Of a stretch of 64,000 nucleotides of DNA, positions 47,798-59,835 are shown one piece after another. A program made the translations under genes and the position numbers. The DNA comes from Diabrotica undecimpunctata. Its lineage: Eukaryota > Arthropoda > Insecta > Coleoptera > Chrysomelidae. How positions within the stretch are numbered: the first letter of the stretch is position 1; each line of letters begins with the position of its first letter. Below the pieces are notes generated by a model that saw only the letters and a list, made by a program, of their open reading frames with translations, did no database searches and was not told the origin of the DNA. The stretch lies in NCBI RefSeq assembly GCF_040954645.1, contig NC_092806.1:79704641-79768640 (forward strand). Direction: 5' to 3'.

Positions 47798-48690
47798 TTA
47801 ACCGTCTCTTGCCGTCTTTATTGTTTTATTTGTTGTCATTCGGCTTATATGATCGTTGCATTCTACTCTTCTATTTCTTAACCAGTTTTTGATGTTCTTC
47901 ACCTTGCATCGACGTCGTATATCTGTACTTCTAGCTCTGTCCCATAGTGTCTTACCATCAATTTTTCTAAGTGTTTTCATCTCTGCTGTTTCATATCCTT
48001 TTTGTCCTCTCTGTGTCAGATCTTGTTTCTGCCGCGTATGTCATTATTGGTCTGATGACTGTTTTGTAAATTCTGCCTTTCGTTTCTGTTTCGATATTTT
48101 TATTTCTTCATAATGTTTCATTTATGTAGCCTGTGGCTCTGTTTGCTCTATTCACTGGGTCTTCCACTTTAGTTTCGAGCTTTCCGTAGCTAGATAATGT
48201 GATGCCTAGATATTTAAGCTCTAACACTTGTTCTATTATATGACCTTCCAGCTCCAATTAACATCTTAGTAAATTTGCTGTTGTAACCATGCATTTTGTC
48301 TCTTTTGGGCAAATTAACATGTTAAATTTTCTGGCGGTTATATGAAATTGGTACAGCATACGTTGTAAATCATTTTCACTTTAAAAGAGTAGTATTGCGT
48401 CGTCTGCACAGCAGATTATTTTAATTTGTTTTTCTTCCATTTGGTATCCTTTTTTAGTTCTTATTTTTTATTATTTCATCCATAATCAGGTTGAATAATA
48501 GAGGACTCAGGTAATATTCCTGTCTTATTCCATTGTCACCTTCAATAGGGTCGGTTAGTTCTTCTTCTACTTTTACTTTTATTGTGTTGTTTAGGTATAT
48601 ATTTTCGATCGTTTTAATTTTTCCTAGAGGTATCTCTTCTGCGTACAATAAGGGGATAACGTTTTTTTAATTTGTGTATCTTCTGTATAT
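47798..48690 (-). pseudogene. LINE RT fragment, inverted copy
   Basis: Mirrors 34447-35340. 48648-48454 reads YAEEIPLGKIKTIENIYLN, then GIRQEYYLSPLLFNLIMDEI. 47980-47798 reads MKTLRKIDGKTLWDRARSTD, then IRRRCKVKNIKNW. The catalytic region reads CADDA near 48395, closer to active YADD than the left copy's CANDA. Confidence 0.7.
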
Positions 48691-48722
48691 CATTATTTCT
48701 TTTGTGTATTAAAAAGTAAATT

Positions 48723-48932
48723 TTGGTTATTATTTCTTAAGATTCTCTTAACGTGTTTATTAATTGTCTTGTTTTATGTGTATCAAGATATGTGTGTCAT
48801 GATAGATTGTAATGCATATTTCATTTAATGTAATTAAAGTGCTCTTTGCGTTTGCCTATTACTTTCTCACTTCCTTAGCGATAGGTCTTTTTTTCCTCAT
48901 CAATAACCTTATCCTCGCTCGATACAGCTATT
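48723..48932. other. No feature recognised
   Basis: AT-rich spacer before the piggyBac element. Confidence 0.5.
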
Positions 48933-51351
48933 TTAACCCTCTATAGCCCCGTGTGTACTCAAGGTAACAAAGGAGTTTTTGATGCAGAAAACTTTTTTAA
49001 AACAATTTCCGACTCTAGTATGCCCTCTGTTATTCAGGCAATATTTGGTTATACATTTTAATACACTCTATGAACCTATGACGAAACCTATATGGAAATG
49101 TTTAACAGTATGTCAAATGGACATGACTGCCTTATTAGTTTGTATTTTCGATCGTGATTTATTGTTATAAATTGTGTACAATTTATATAAAAATACATAC
49201 AGAGGCAATATATCAGCATTTAGATATTGATTACCGTTGACATTTGTTTATTTTATTGTGTTGTTTCAGTACTGTGATAAAAAACAGGTAAGTATGTTGC
49301 TTTGAATCCACACTTTACCATATTATTTTAAATTATTTCTTTAAGATGGATACAAAAACGTTCTACGGGAAAAGCAGTAAATATCCGAGGAATCCAAAGA
49401 CTCTGACTTTGATAGTGATAATAAGAAAGTAATAATAAATTTTCCAGGTACCCAGATATTAATCGATCCAGAATCAAATAAAATGGAAAATGAAGACGAT
49501 TTGTACGAAGCAAATTTAGACCAGGATACCAATTTAGATTTAGACTAAGATGAAATAGGGTGATACCGATAAAACTGAAAAACACACTGAACAAAATGTG
49601 CTCAAAAGGTCAAAAATTATCGTAAAAAACATTCAGTGGAAGAGTGGTTCTCAAACAGTATTTCCAATTCCAGAATGGAAAGGTAATTTACCAACATGCA
49701 AATTATTAGAACCGGAATCCCCTCTACATTATTTTAAAAAGATGATATCTACCAATATGCTGGAAAACATAGTAGAACAAAGTAATTTGTATGCACTGCA
49801 AAAGAATATAAATAAACCATTGAATATGACACTAGCAGAATTAAACCAATTTATTGGATCTGTTCTACTGATGTCAATATATGGCTTGCCAAGGACAAGA
49901 TCATTTTGGCAGAAGGAAACACGTATTGCTCAAATAGTCGATACTATATCTAGGAATCGCTGGGAAGAAATAAAAACTAAAACGCATTTCAATAATAACG
50001 AAAATATGGTCAACAATAATGATAAGTTATACAAAATTAGACCATTCATCAACGGTCTATTTTAAAATTTTCAAAGTATTCCAATGAGTGAAAAATTGTG
50101 TATTGATGAACAAATGATACCATTCAAAGAGGCACATTCTTTAAAACAATATATGAAGAACAAACCCAAAAAATGGGGATACAAGGCATTTGTTTTGTGT
50201 GATAGCAATGGTATTGTTTATAACTGGGAATTATATACAGGAACTGTTAAAGATCCCCTTCATTTACCTAATGTAGACACCAGCGGTAATGTAGTAATAA
50301 GATTGTGTGAGATAATCAAATCAAACAAATACTATAAAGTATATTTTGACAACTGGTTCAATGGCATTCAGTTGCAGATTGAAATGGAAAAACGTGGACT
50401 GCAATGTTTGGGAACTGTTCTTCCAAACAGATTGCCTTATTGCCATTTTTCTGATGACAAGAATATGAAGAAACAGGGCAGAGGTACTGTAGAAGAAAAG
50501 CACGCTACAGTAGATGGCATAAGACAAACAGCGTTAAAGTGGTACGATAATAAACCGGTTCATTTGCTTAGTACATTTGTTGGTTCTAAGCCTACTTCGT
50601 TAGTCAAGAGGTGGGATAAGAAACAAAAATCAAGAATTATTGTATGCTGTCCAAATTCAGTACAATTTTATAATAAATTTATTGGAGGTGTCGATCTTAT
50701 GGATTCACTAATTGCTCTTTACCGAACAGACATAAGATCTAAAAAGTGGTATCTAAAAATATTTTTTCACCTTCTGGATTTAGCTGTTGTTAACAGCTAG
50801 TTGTTGCATCGTCGTGATTGCGATTACTTTGAAATTAAAAAGAAAAACCAGTTACCTTTGTTACAGTTTAAGTCCCACTTATGTAGCGTACTGTTAGCAA
50901 GCAATGATCAGATCAAAAACAAAGGACGTCCCAGGCTCAGTGAAATTGAGAACGAAATTGTAAAAAAACAGAGGAGAGGATCTACTGCTATTGTACTACC
51001 AAAGGAAGTTAGGCTTGACCAAACCTTCCACTGGCCAGTAATTTCTAAAAAAAAGGAAAGATGCAAAAAACCAGGATGCTGTAATACTTCTAAAGTAATG
51101 TGCGATAAATGTAAAGTTGCTTTATGTTTTACAACTAACTACAAATATTTGTTTTTTTGAATGACATAATAAATAAGTATATAACTTAATTCGTTAGTTT
51201 TTGCTAAACACTCCCAAAACTCTCCCCACACGAAATTTAAAAAATCTAAAAAAAATACTAGTTGTTGTAAATGGATATTTGAGCACATATACAAATTAAA
51301 ACATTTTATAAACAAACAAGTTTACAAAAAAGTCGGGCAATAGAGGGCTAA
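48933..51351 (+). mobile_element. Full-length piggyBac element
   Basis: TTAA at 48933-48936 is followed by CCCTCTATAGCCC. The right end reads GGGCAATAGAGGG followed by CTAA (51348-51351), i.e. a TIR with one mismatch in 13 and a target duplication with one change from TTAA. The 2.4-kb interior holds one transposase gene. TTAA targeting and CCC...GGG ends are diagnostic of this superfamily. Confidence 0.9.
49346..51160 (+). pseudogene. piggyBac-family transposase with two nonsense codons
   Basis: An ATG at 49346 opens an acidic N-terminal region (EESKDSDFDSDN in a neighbouring frame) that is shifted and stopped before 49560. From 49598 to 51160 a single frame holds the whole catalytic part, broken only by TAA at 50063 and TAG at 50798. 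The DDD motifs are present: LCIDEQMIPF near 50100, VYFDNWFNG near 50345 and GGVDLMDSL near 50684. A C-terminal cysteine-rich zinc finger (CKKPGCCN, CDKCKVALC) that binds the ends follows at about 51060. The middle contains SLKQYMKNKPKKWGYK, a hallmark of the family. Recent-looking but inactive. Confidence 0.9.
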
Positions 51352-51989
51352 GATATTTATATTTCACTATATGCTCTATCATTTGGTTTTCATTTATAAT
51401 TTGCACCTATGACGAAATTTATAATATCTAAGATCTGGTGCTTTCATATGAAACTGGAATAAAACACTTGTTAGATAATATTTATTCATTTTGAGTACAC
51501 TTTTCTTAGAACCTAGTATATAAAAAAATAAATATTTGTCTGTCAACAAATTTCTTTATAAAAGTACGAGGCACTATTCTCATGCCGTGAGCTTTGCTGC
51601 TGTTACTTTTATAACGCTTAAGCTATTTTTAATTTATTGTCAATATTTTTGAGGTGTGTTATCTTAAATGATCATTTTTAAGGTTAGTACGTTTGATTAA
51701 ATGAAATTGACATTAATTTGATAGTTTCCATTTTATTAGTGCTGATGGTATATGACTAGCATCTGTTGGTACTGTATATCAATTTCAACATGTGGAAGTG
51801 AGAGCACTCTCTTGTTAGTAATTTCAGCGTAAATTTTGACGAAACCAGAAATAACCCATATTATTCTCCCCGTGTGATCTTAGTATTTCCGTTGATTAAA
51901 TAGTATAGGGTATCCAATATCAATATTTAATGTTGATTTTTAAATGCACACTTTAGATACTCTGTTTTTGTTTACCTTATTTTTAGACC
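51352..51989. other. No feature recognised
   Basis: AT-rich spacer, no ORF of note. Confidence 0.5.
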
Positions 51990-53320
51990 TTTTTGCTCAA
52001 GCGCCCATCTCCATTGTCTCAATCATTAATTCAATTATCTCTCCTTATCTCTTACTAACACCACATCGTTAGCATACATAAGGCACCAAGGGATATCTCC
52101 TTAACATGTTTTCGTTAATTTTTCCAACACTAATTAGAAGAGATAAGGGATTAGCACTGACCCCTGATGCAATACTATTCTCAAATGAAATTTATCAGTC
52201 TTACCCTCACTTGTTCTAACATTAGTTTTCCATTACTTGCCTTATGATAAAAATTGCATCCGTTGTTGATATGCCTTGCATGAATTTAAACTGATTTCCT
52301 AATATTTCTGTTTCTTCCTCTATACTACTATCAATTATTCTCTCCCACAGTTTCATGGTGTGACAGAGTAGTTTTAGGGCTCTATAGTTTGTACAGAGTT
52401 TAACATCTACTTTGTTTTTGTATACAGGTACTAAAATGCTACTTCTCCATTCATCCGGTATTCGCCTTACTTTCAAAATTCTATTAAATAGTCCTGTTAG
52501 CCAACTTGTTCCTGATTTTCCTAATGCTGATCATATATATCCAGGGATGCCATCAGGACCTATGCCTTTTCTTTTTTCATCTTATGTAGCTCTTGAATTA
52601 CTTCCGCGGTCGTCATTTTCGGCACCATTACTATTACTGTCTCTGTTGCCTCTATAGATGCTTTCTCAAACTCTTAGTTTAATTGGTCGTTAAAGAACTC
52701 CTTGTAGTTATTTTTTAGATCCTTTCCTTGCATAAATAGTTTAATGTATTTATCTCGTATACATTTAATCTGATTAAAATCTTTGGTTTTCTTTGCTCCA
52801 CTTTTAACAATTTTGTATATGTTTTTTTCTTAGTACTCAGTTCATTGTACAGCTTTTCATGCGCTGCTACCTTAGATTGTGCTACCCCACATTTGCTTCC
52901 TCTTTATCTATTTGATACTTTTGATAATCTTATTCTGATATTTTTTCTTGTCCCTCCTTATATAATCTTCTCTTGTCTTTTATATTGTCTTAAACATCGT
53001 CTGACTATCTATATTTACCAATTTTTAAGTAAATTTTCTGAGATTTTTTCAAGTATTTTAGTTACACCCTCTTTAATAATTTTTGACACATTTCTCCAAA
53101 TTTCATTATGACCTTTTTCCATATTCCAACACATTCTTTTTTTATTTCTGTTCTAAATTGAACTACTTTGTTGCTTGTTAACGTCAATTAATTGTTTTTG
53201 TGACTCTCCTCGATATTTTGGTTTTATTTCATATTTTACTTGTATATCTAGTTATATTTCACTTACAGTTACACTAATTATTACTTTAGAGTCTTTACAT
53301 AAGGGATTGGCGTACGATCC
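51990..53320 (-). pseudogene. RTE-like LINE polymerase remnant
   Basis: Minus strand from high to low coordinates. NKKRMCWNMEKGHNEIWRN near 53140 and YNELSTKK near 52830 match the endonuclease-RT linker of RTE-type proteins. 52476-52222 gives RIPDEWRSSILVPVYKNK, NYRALKLLCHTMKLWERII and NQFKFMQGISTTDAIFII, strong RTE fingers-palm motifs. YANDVVL near 52075 is a damaged catalytic block (FADD expected). Stops and frame changes are frequent. The 5' endonuclease is gone. Confidence 0.75.
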
Positions 53321-53381
53321 ATATTTGGAATTGATTTTGTCTGATTTTAAATTGGATAAGTTGGCTTTCTCTTTTCTAAAA

Positions 53382-53426
53382 GCATGTACTAACAGTGGAC
53401 TAGGTATGGCCACTGTTAGTACATGC
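53382..53426. repeat. Perfect 17-bp hairpin
   Basis: GCATGTACTAACAGTGG (53382-53398) and its exact complement at 53410-53426, with an 11-nt loop. It lies at the 5' edge of the RTE remnant and may be an inverted stub formed at insertion. Confidence 0.9.
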
Positions 53427-54139
53427 TACTGCTAATTCCAGCATATTATCTGCCATAGTATTTGCTGCTAATAGCATTCTAAATTTCATCTATAGATTAA
53501 ATCCGTATAACAAATAGATATTTTTCACTTTCTCGGAGTAATAATATTCTAACATACAAAATCCTATTAAATTGCCAAAACCTTCCTTGCATATTTTATT
53601 CACTTATAAGGGACAGCAGCAATATTAGTACCATAATAAGGGTATAGTCCTGGACTGGCTAATCGTTGGATAATAGGAAGCATGAGTGTAGCAGTTTTAA
53701 TGTTTTCGGGACTGCTACCTGGTATGGGGGAGCAGAGATATCAGTACCAAGTTATTGCATATATGAATTGTTGCTTGAACTTTATTATTATTAAACAGCA
53801 CTATATAAACAGCACTATATTCTATAACACAAGAAACACTGTTATAAAACAGTCGAATAATATACAGATTCTCAATTCAAATATTCAAAAAATTAAAGAA
53901 CAGCTTACTAAAATAGAAATCGCCTATTTAAAATGCAATCCATTAATGGCCCAAAGTACCAAGCACTTCTAGCATATGGTAATGATATTGATCTCATAAG
54001 AAACTCTCTCCCGTCTGCGACATCTTCAACAAAGTGAAGAGAACACGAAAAATGTTTTACTTAAAATCAACAAAATGAAAAACAAATACAAGCGAATCAA
54101 CAGAAGAGAGCAATTCAATCTAGATTGTGAATAAAACAA
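53427..54139. other. Unrecognised region with a 96-codon ORF at 53682-53972
   Basis: The plus-strand ORF has a hydrophobic start (SVAVLMFSGLLPG) and an Asn/Ile/Lys-rich remainder with no recognisable domain. Probably chance. Nothing else is seen. Confidence 0.3.
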
Positions 54140-54289
54140 GTGATTTTTTTATCTAAGGGGACGTCATAGAATTTTTGGAGAAATTTTCTCTAATTTAATA
54201 TGTCGTAAGAGGCATTTCGATTGACAAATACTACCCCTAATACCTGATATCTTTCGTACCCGTTGTTGATTTTTGCAACAACGGGTACG
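54140..54289 (-). pseudogene. Short Jockey-like RT scrap ending in a hairpin
   Basis: About 110 bp similar to 46310-46440 (the AAYDT region of the Jockey-like RT, minus strand). It ends with a perfect 14-bp stem (CGTACCCGTTGTTG at 54255-54268 with its complement at 54276-54289). Confidence 0.55.
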
Positions 54290-54344
54290 TTATTACATAC
54301 TTTATAAGTATTACGAATAAAAATAAATAAGCAAGAAGAATGTA

Positions 54345-54580
54345 AGTGTACTATATTTAAACCAAGTGACAGAAAAAAGAATATTATACATACATATGTA
54401 CTTCTAAATTAAAAATTATATGCCTGACAACGCAAGATACAAAAAACAATGATTTAACATTGAAAACAATGATAGCTTGCACAAGCGACAAAGTATTTAA
54501 AACGATAAGGCCGAACATATTATATGTAATTGTAATAGATATGTTGGCTAAAATTATACCATAAGACACCGAAATATTAT
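54345..54580 (+). repeat. Repeat D, copy 2
   Basis: Direct-orientation match to 30186-30470 with small indels. GACACCGAAATATT corresponds to GACACCAAAATATT near 30445. Confidence 0.6.
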
Positions 54581-54840
54581 ATCTATGTGTTTATGTGTAT
54601 CTAAAGTATAGTAGTATATTGAATTCCCTACATTAAAAAATCGAAATATTTAAATTAGACAGTAAAAAATTATAATTTTAAGATTGATTTATAAATTATT
54701 ATAATTTAAATTTTACTGCTTGATGAAACAAATATTGTAAGTCATACACTATAGCAATCGAAACATCGGAAAGTACATTTATAATATAATAAATATTTCA
54801 GTGCCAATGTATTAAAAAAATTCTAGTACATAAAAATGGA
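54581..54840. other. No feature recognised
   Basis: AT-rich, no ORF. Confidence 0.4.
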
Positions 54841-55262
54841 CACTTGCCTATTCAAAGTTTATAATAGACACTAATTTCAGTTTATCTATAATTAAAGCAA
54901 GTAATATAAATTATAATCATTAAAATATTTAACTACATTAACCAAGTACGTATTTGTGAAATTTCTCGATGACTAAATTGATTGATATTTAAATAAATTT
55001 GAAGTTCCAAAACGTACCAACTGTAAAATTTAAAAATCTACGACTAATCAAATTATTGGCAACATCGGAGGAGTTTAGTTGGGTACGCAAAGAAATGTAT
55101 ACGGATCCCAAAAGTGTTTTAACCTATTACAGAGTCCACTTAATCCGACGTGTTGGTCGGAGTCCACATAAAGCGCTACCCAGATAATAATATACACGGT
55201 GTATATTCGCCTGGAGTTAGTATAATACCGTTTTAGTACGGAGCTCTCATTAACCGCTAGAT
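54841..55262 (-). repeat. Repeat C, copy 2 (inverted)
   Basis: Reverse complement of 25895-26330. Its terminus TCTAGCGGTTAATGAGAGCT abuts (TA)n at 55263, as copy 1 does at 25895. Confidence 0.75.

Positions 55263-56582
<1,320 letters not shown>

Positions 56583-56629
<47 letters not shown>
56583..56629. repeat. (TA)n at the truncated 5' side of PLE 3
   Basis: About 23 TA units. Confidence 0.95.
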
Positions 56630-56633
<4 letters not shown>

Positions 56634-57823
56634 CAACATCATTTAGCTTAATTTCATGGAATAGTCTATTAAAAGTTTCTTATTACTTTCTTTGCTTAAA
56701 TATTTTACGAACCCAATATTTTCTTTGCCGAATTGTACGTTTTGTTTTTTTTTGCGAATTAAAAGAAGCAGACATAATAATAGCGTTTTATTAACTTTAC
56801 GAACATAGCTTCTTAGATTAAAACCAATAAATTGAATGTAAAGATGTTAAACTATTGCTATACAATTAGGTTACAAAACATCTGTTTTATCGGAAAAAGT
56901 TAAAATAATTTTATCTTTATCCGATGTGCAAAATCTTAATCCGATGTAATTAACAATTTCGGATGAAATTCGGCGCGAAAATATTCTGATTCGATTCTGA
57001 TCAATGAGAATACTTTCGGATCATCGTGTCGTCGGAAATCGGATACATGGGACTCCGCCTTAACACGTCATTCCGTGAAAAGCCTAGTCATTACACGTAT
57101 TGCCGGCAAACGCTGTACTACTTTCATTATTACTTTGTTTGACAAAATTTTGCGCCTCTCCAGTACTTCTTTATTTGTAATTTTATTAGTCCATGATATT
57201 TTTAATACTCTGCGATAATCTGCGCAATCTATATATGTAAACTCTTAATAGAGGGAAATATAAGCTTGAAATTTGTAAACTATGTAACGTTAAAAACGTC
57301 ACATCATTATTAATTTATATTTAAATAATTATTTTATTTTAATTTCTTTTTTAATTTATTAATTCATTTACCTTCAGTTTGGTTTTTACTACTTTTTCTT
57401 CAAAAAGTAGTTGGCGCCCTCTTTATCTTTCTGTACCGTAGAATAAATATTCGCCCTCTCATTCTTTCCTCTCTCTTTCTTTCCGGTAGAATAAATATTC
57501 GCCTTCTCTCTTTCTGTCAGCTAGTAAACATTCTGTTCTTTGTTGACAGACGAGATAATTCCATCTTAGGCATACGTCTTATGACATCTGTGCTAACTTC
57601 ATTGCAGCCCAGCCCCTTTCTACTTTCTGTCAATTACCTTTCATGGTGGGATTATTTTTTGTCTATAATTGAAATTTATAAAAGAAGGTAGGAATTATTA
57701 TAAGGTTCAATTTATGGTCTGCAGAATTCTCTTGGGTTTATGGGATATTTCTGGAATATTGCACTAATTGCAGTGTAAAAAGAAAATGTCAATAATATTC
57801 ACAAAAAAGACTCAATAAGATAC
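56630..57823. other. Unrecognised 1.2 kb with CGGAT cluster and pyrimidine repeats
   Basis: Six or so ATCCGAT/TCGGAT motifs crowd into 56885-57050. At 57435-57510 GTAGAATAAATATTCGCC occurs twice, 48 bp apart, in a CT-rich stretch. No ORF is supported. Confidence 0.45.
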
Positions 57824-57958
57824 AAAACCAATAAGACCTTGACCGGTTGCTCACATTTGTTACTTACGTTCATAGAATAAAAAGAACAAAACCAATAAGA
57901 CCTTGACCGATTGTTCGCATTTGTTACCAGTGTTCGTAGGATAAAAAAAAAAACAAAA
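57824..57958 (+). repeat. Two-copy tandem repeat, ~67-bp unit
   Basis: AAACCAATAAGACCTTGACC starts each unit (57824 and 57891), followed by near-identical sequence to an A-run. It directly precedes the hypothetical ORF. Confidence 0.8.
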
Positions 57959-58387
57959 CCAATATTTATTACACAGCAAAGTTTAAGCCTTCCACACCAA
58001 ATCGTAGAAGTTGATTTTTCAAGTGATTGTATCATTGTAGACAGTGGTGTAAGTGACTCTAGTACAGATTGGGACAATTGTAGTACTGATATTTGCCCAT
58101 GTGATTCTACTGGGAATTGCGTGCCCATGCGAGTATGTCTGGAGTTTGTCAACACTCGAGCTATCAGAGGACTTTACTTCTTTGTCAGAGAGTGGTATTT
58201 CGGATGTAAAAAATGACAGTCTATTGTATAGTGACGCAGAGTTTCAGGATGTATCGGAAGATGATGTGTTTTTGGAACCAGTAATAGCACTGCCCGAATT
58301 GATTGAGGATGTATCGGAAAATGACATCTTTTTCGAACCAGCGATAGTACCACTCGAACTAATTAATAAACTGATAATTATTAAATA
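57955..58387 (+). pseudogene. Hypothetical acidic protein, frameshifted
   Basis: The first frame gives VDFSSDCIIVDSGVSDSSTD and more acidic/Ser residues. A shift near 58155 continues as SEDFTSLSESGISDVKNDSL and then two copies of a 20-residue unit (DVSEDDVFLEPVIALPELIE, DVSENDIFFEPAIVPLELI), ending LINKLIIIK. The unit repeat is visible in DNA as a 60-bp tandem duplication at 58246-58365. No family is recognised; it could be a host exon, a gag remnant or the acidic N-terminus of a transposase. The opposite strand is also open over part of this span. Confidence 0.35.
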
Positions 58388-58848
58388 ATTATGTATTAAT
58401 TGTTTAAATATTAGTACTTTGCTATAGTAATATTATTGTAATTCAATTATGTTTCAAATTATTATTAGTTATTTTATACTCACATTCTGTATTTAAAAGC
58501 ATTTACTTACAATGAAGTTTTATTGAAACCTCTTTTTAATAACTGTATTTAAAAATTTAAAATAAATGTCTTAATGCTGTGCTGTTTTCTTTAATTATTT
58601 ATAAATACTGAGGTTTGTTAAAACTTTAGAAACAGATACTTTATTATTAAATCCCCTTAATCGTGATACTTACAAATTAATACAATTTTTGAGAATTCTT
58701 GTTTACTTTAAATTATTTTTATTTTGTGTGTATGAGCCTACTTTATGTTTTAAATAAAATTTTTGAGACAACATTGAAAATTTTATTTTGACTTTGAATT
58801 ATTTATTATCTATAAAAACAACAATAATTTTAGATTTTTGTTTTATTC
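58388..58848. other. AT-rich spacer before the gypsy 2 LTR
   Basis: AATAAA occurs near 58560 and could end a transcript of the preceding ORF. Otherwise no feature. Confidence 0.4.
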
Positions 58849-59799
58849 TGTAACGTCTTAATCTTATGAAGACCAGGGCCTTAAGCAACACCACACTGCT
58901 GGAAGAGACGAGGGGAGAAATTCTTCGAATATCCCTAAGGATATTCAAGAGAAAAACGCCCACCGTTCCATCCGTCAGAATGGTGCTCTGACGGACTGCT
59001 CAGCCCTGAGTTAGTTTCCTGTTCATTCTCTCCCCACACCAATCCCAGAAAGGTACAGGAAATAAAAACAACTTACGAAGTCATAGTAAAGGTATATATA
59101 TTTACTAAATAAAAATAAACAGAATTCAAATCATTATGAATGTGAAAGAAAAATAAATTTTTAAACTGAGACTCAAAGATTCTGCCGGTTGCCGGTATAA
59201 AATAATTAAAGTCTAAAAAAGTACTCAGCTTTAGTTCGTTCTGAAGAAGTCGTTCAGCCCTCCAGGAAGGGTTCCGATCTTTGTGGAGGTTAGCCGCTGT
59301 CGGTGGTTGTTGGTTGGGTTAAGGGGGGTTGTTGGTCTAGATTATAGTGTTACGATAGATGGTGACGTGTCGTATGACTCAGAACGGTAAACATGTTTAT
59401 CACTAATATGCTTATTCATTCTAGTATCTTCTAGGTAATGCCTACCTGACAACACCCTTTGTTATAAAAACAACAGTTCGAAACTTCTGGAGGCCAGCCG
59501 ATGTGAAAACCAGTTTACCGTTACGATTTTCGCCGCTCAGTCTGGTCGAGAGGATTGTCGATTTTTCGAGATAACGGCAGTTTATGTATATAATGAAACA
59601 TTTTATATGGAGGAACAGTTAGTTAGTTTTGAAGATTCGCGGTCGCGATTTAATTGTAGCGTTCGGATACATAAATTATGTAATTATTAATCAAATAAAT
59701 TGTTGATATAAATTATCGTGCTTTTTAATAAATTAAAATAAGAACAATATAAATAATTATAAATTAAATAAAGACATAACAATTAATAAATTCATAACA
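58849..59799 (+). repeat. 5' LTR of Ty3/gypsy element 2
   Basis: Begins TGTAACG and ends CATAACA, a TGT...ACA pair, immediately before a primer-binding site. A TATATAATG box near 59586 and AATAAATTG near 59694 are plausible promoter and polyadenylation signals. Length of about 951 bp. The 3' LTR lies outside the window, so the left edge rests on the terminal motif alone. Confidence 0.65.
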
Positions 59800-59800
59800 G

Positions 59801-59818
59801 TGGTGTCAGAAGTGGGAT
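59801..59818 (+). promoter_or_regulatory. Primer-binding site of gypsy 2
   Basis: TGGTGTCAGAAGTGGGAT starts with the TGG complementary to a tRNA CCA end, one base after the LTR. The primer tRNA is not identified. Confidence 0.75.
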
Positions 59819-59835
59819 AAGTGAAAATTGTCGAA

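Larger units (their letters stand above)
44890..48722 (-). repeat. Composite repeat A+X, right arm of the inverted pair
   Basis: Reverse complement of 34412-38203. Starts TCTACGGCATAAAGTGGACT at (TA)n. It ends near 48722 (TTTTAATACACA on the minus strand), about where the left arm meets the hAT fragment. Confidence 0.85.

Noticed and set aside
47662..48113. Hydrophobic plus-strand ORFs resembling membrane proteins (also 27511-27955, 52845-53435)
   Set aside because: Phe/Leu/Ser-rich reverse translations of Lys/Glu-rich LINE polymerase fragments on the other strand.
53682..53972. 96-residue ORF as a gene
   Set aside because: Asn/Ile-rich composition typical of chance frames in AT-rich DNA; no motif or paralogue in the window.
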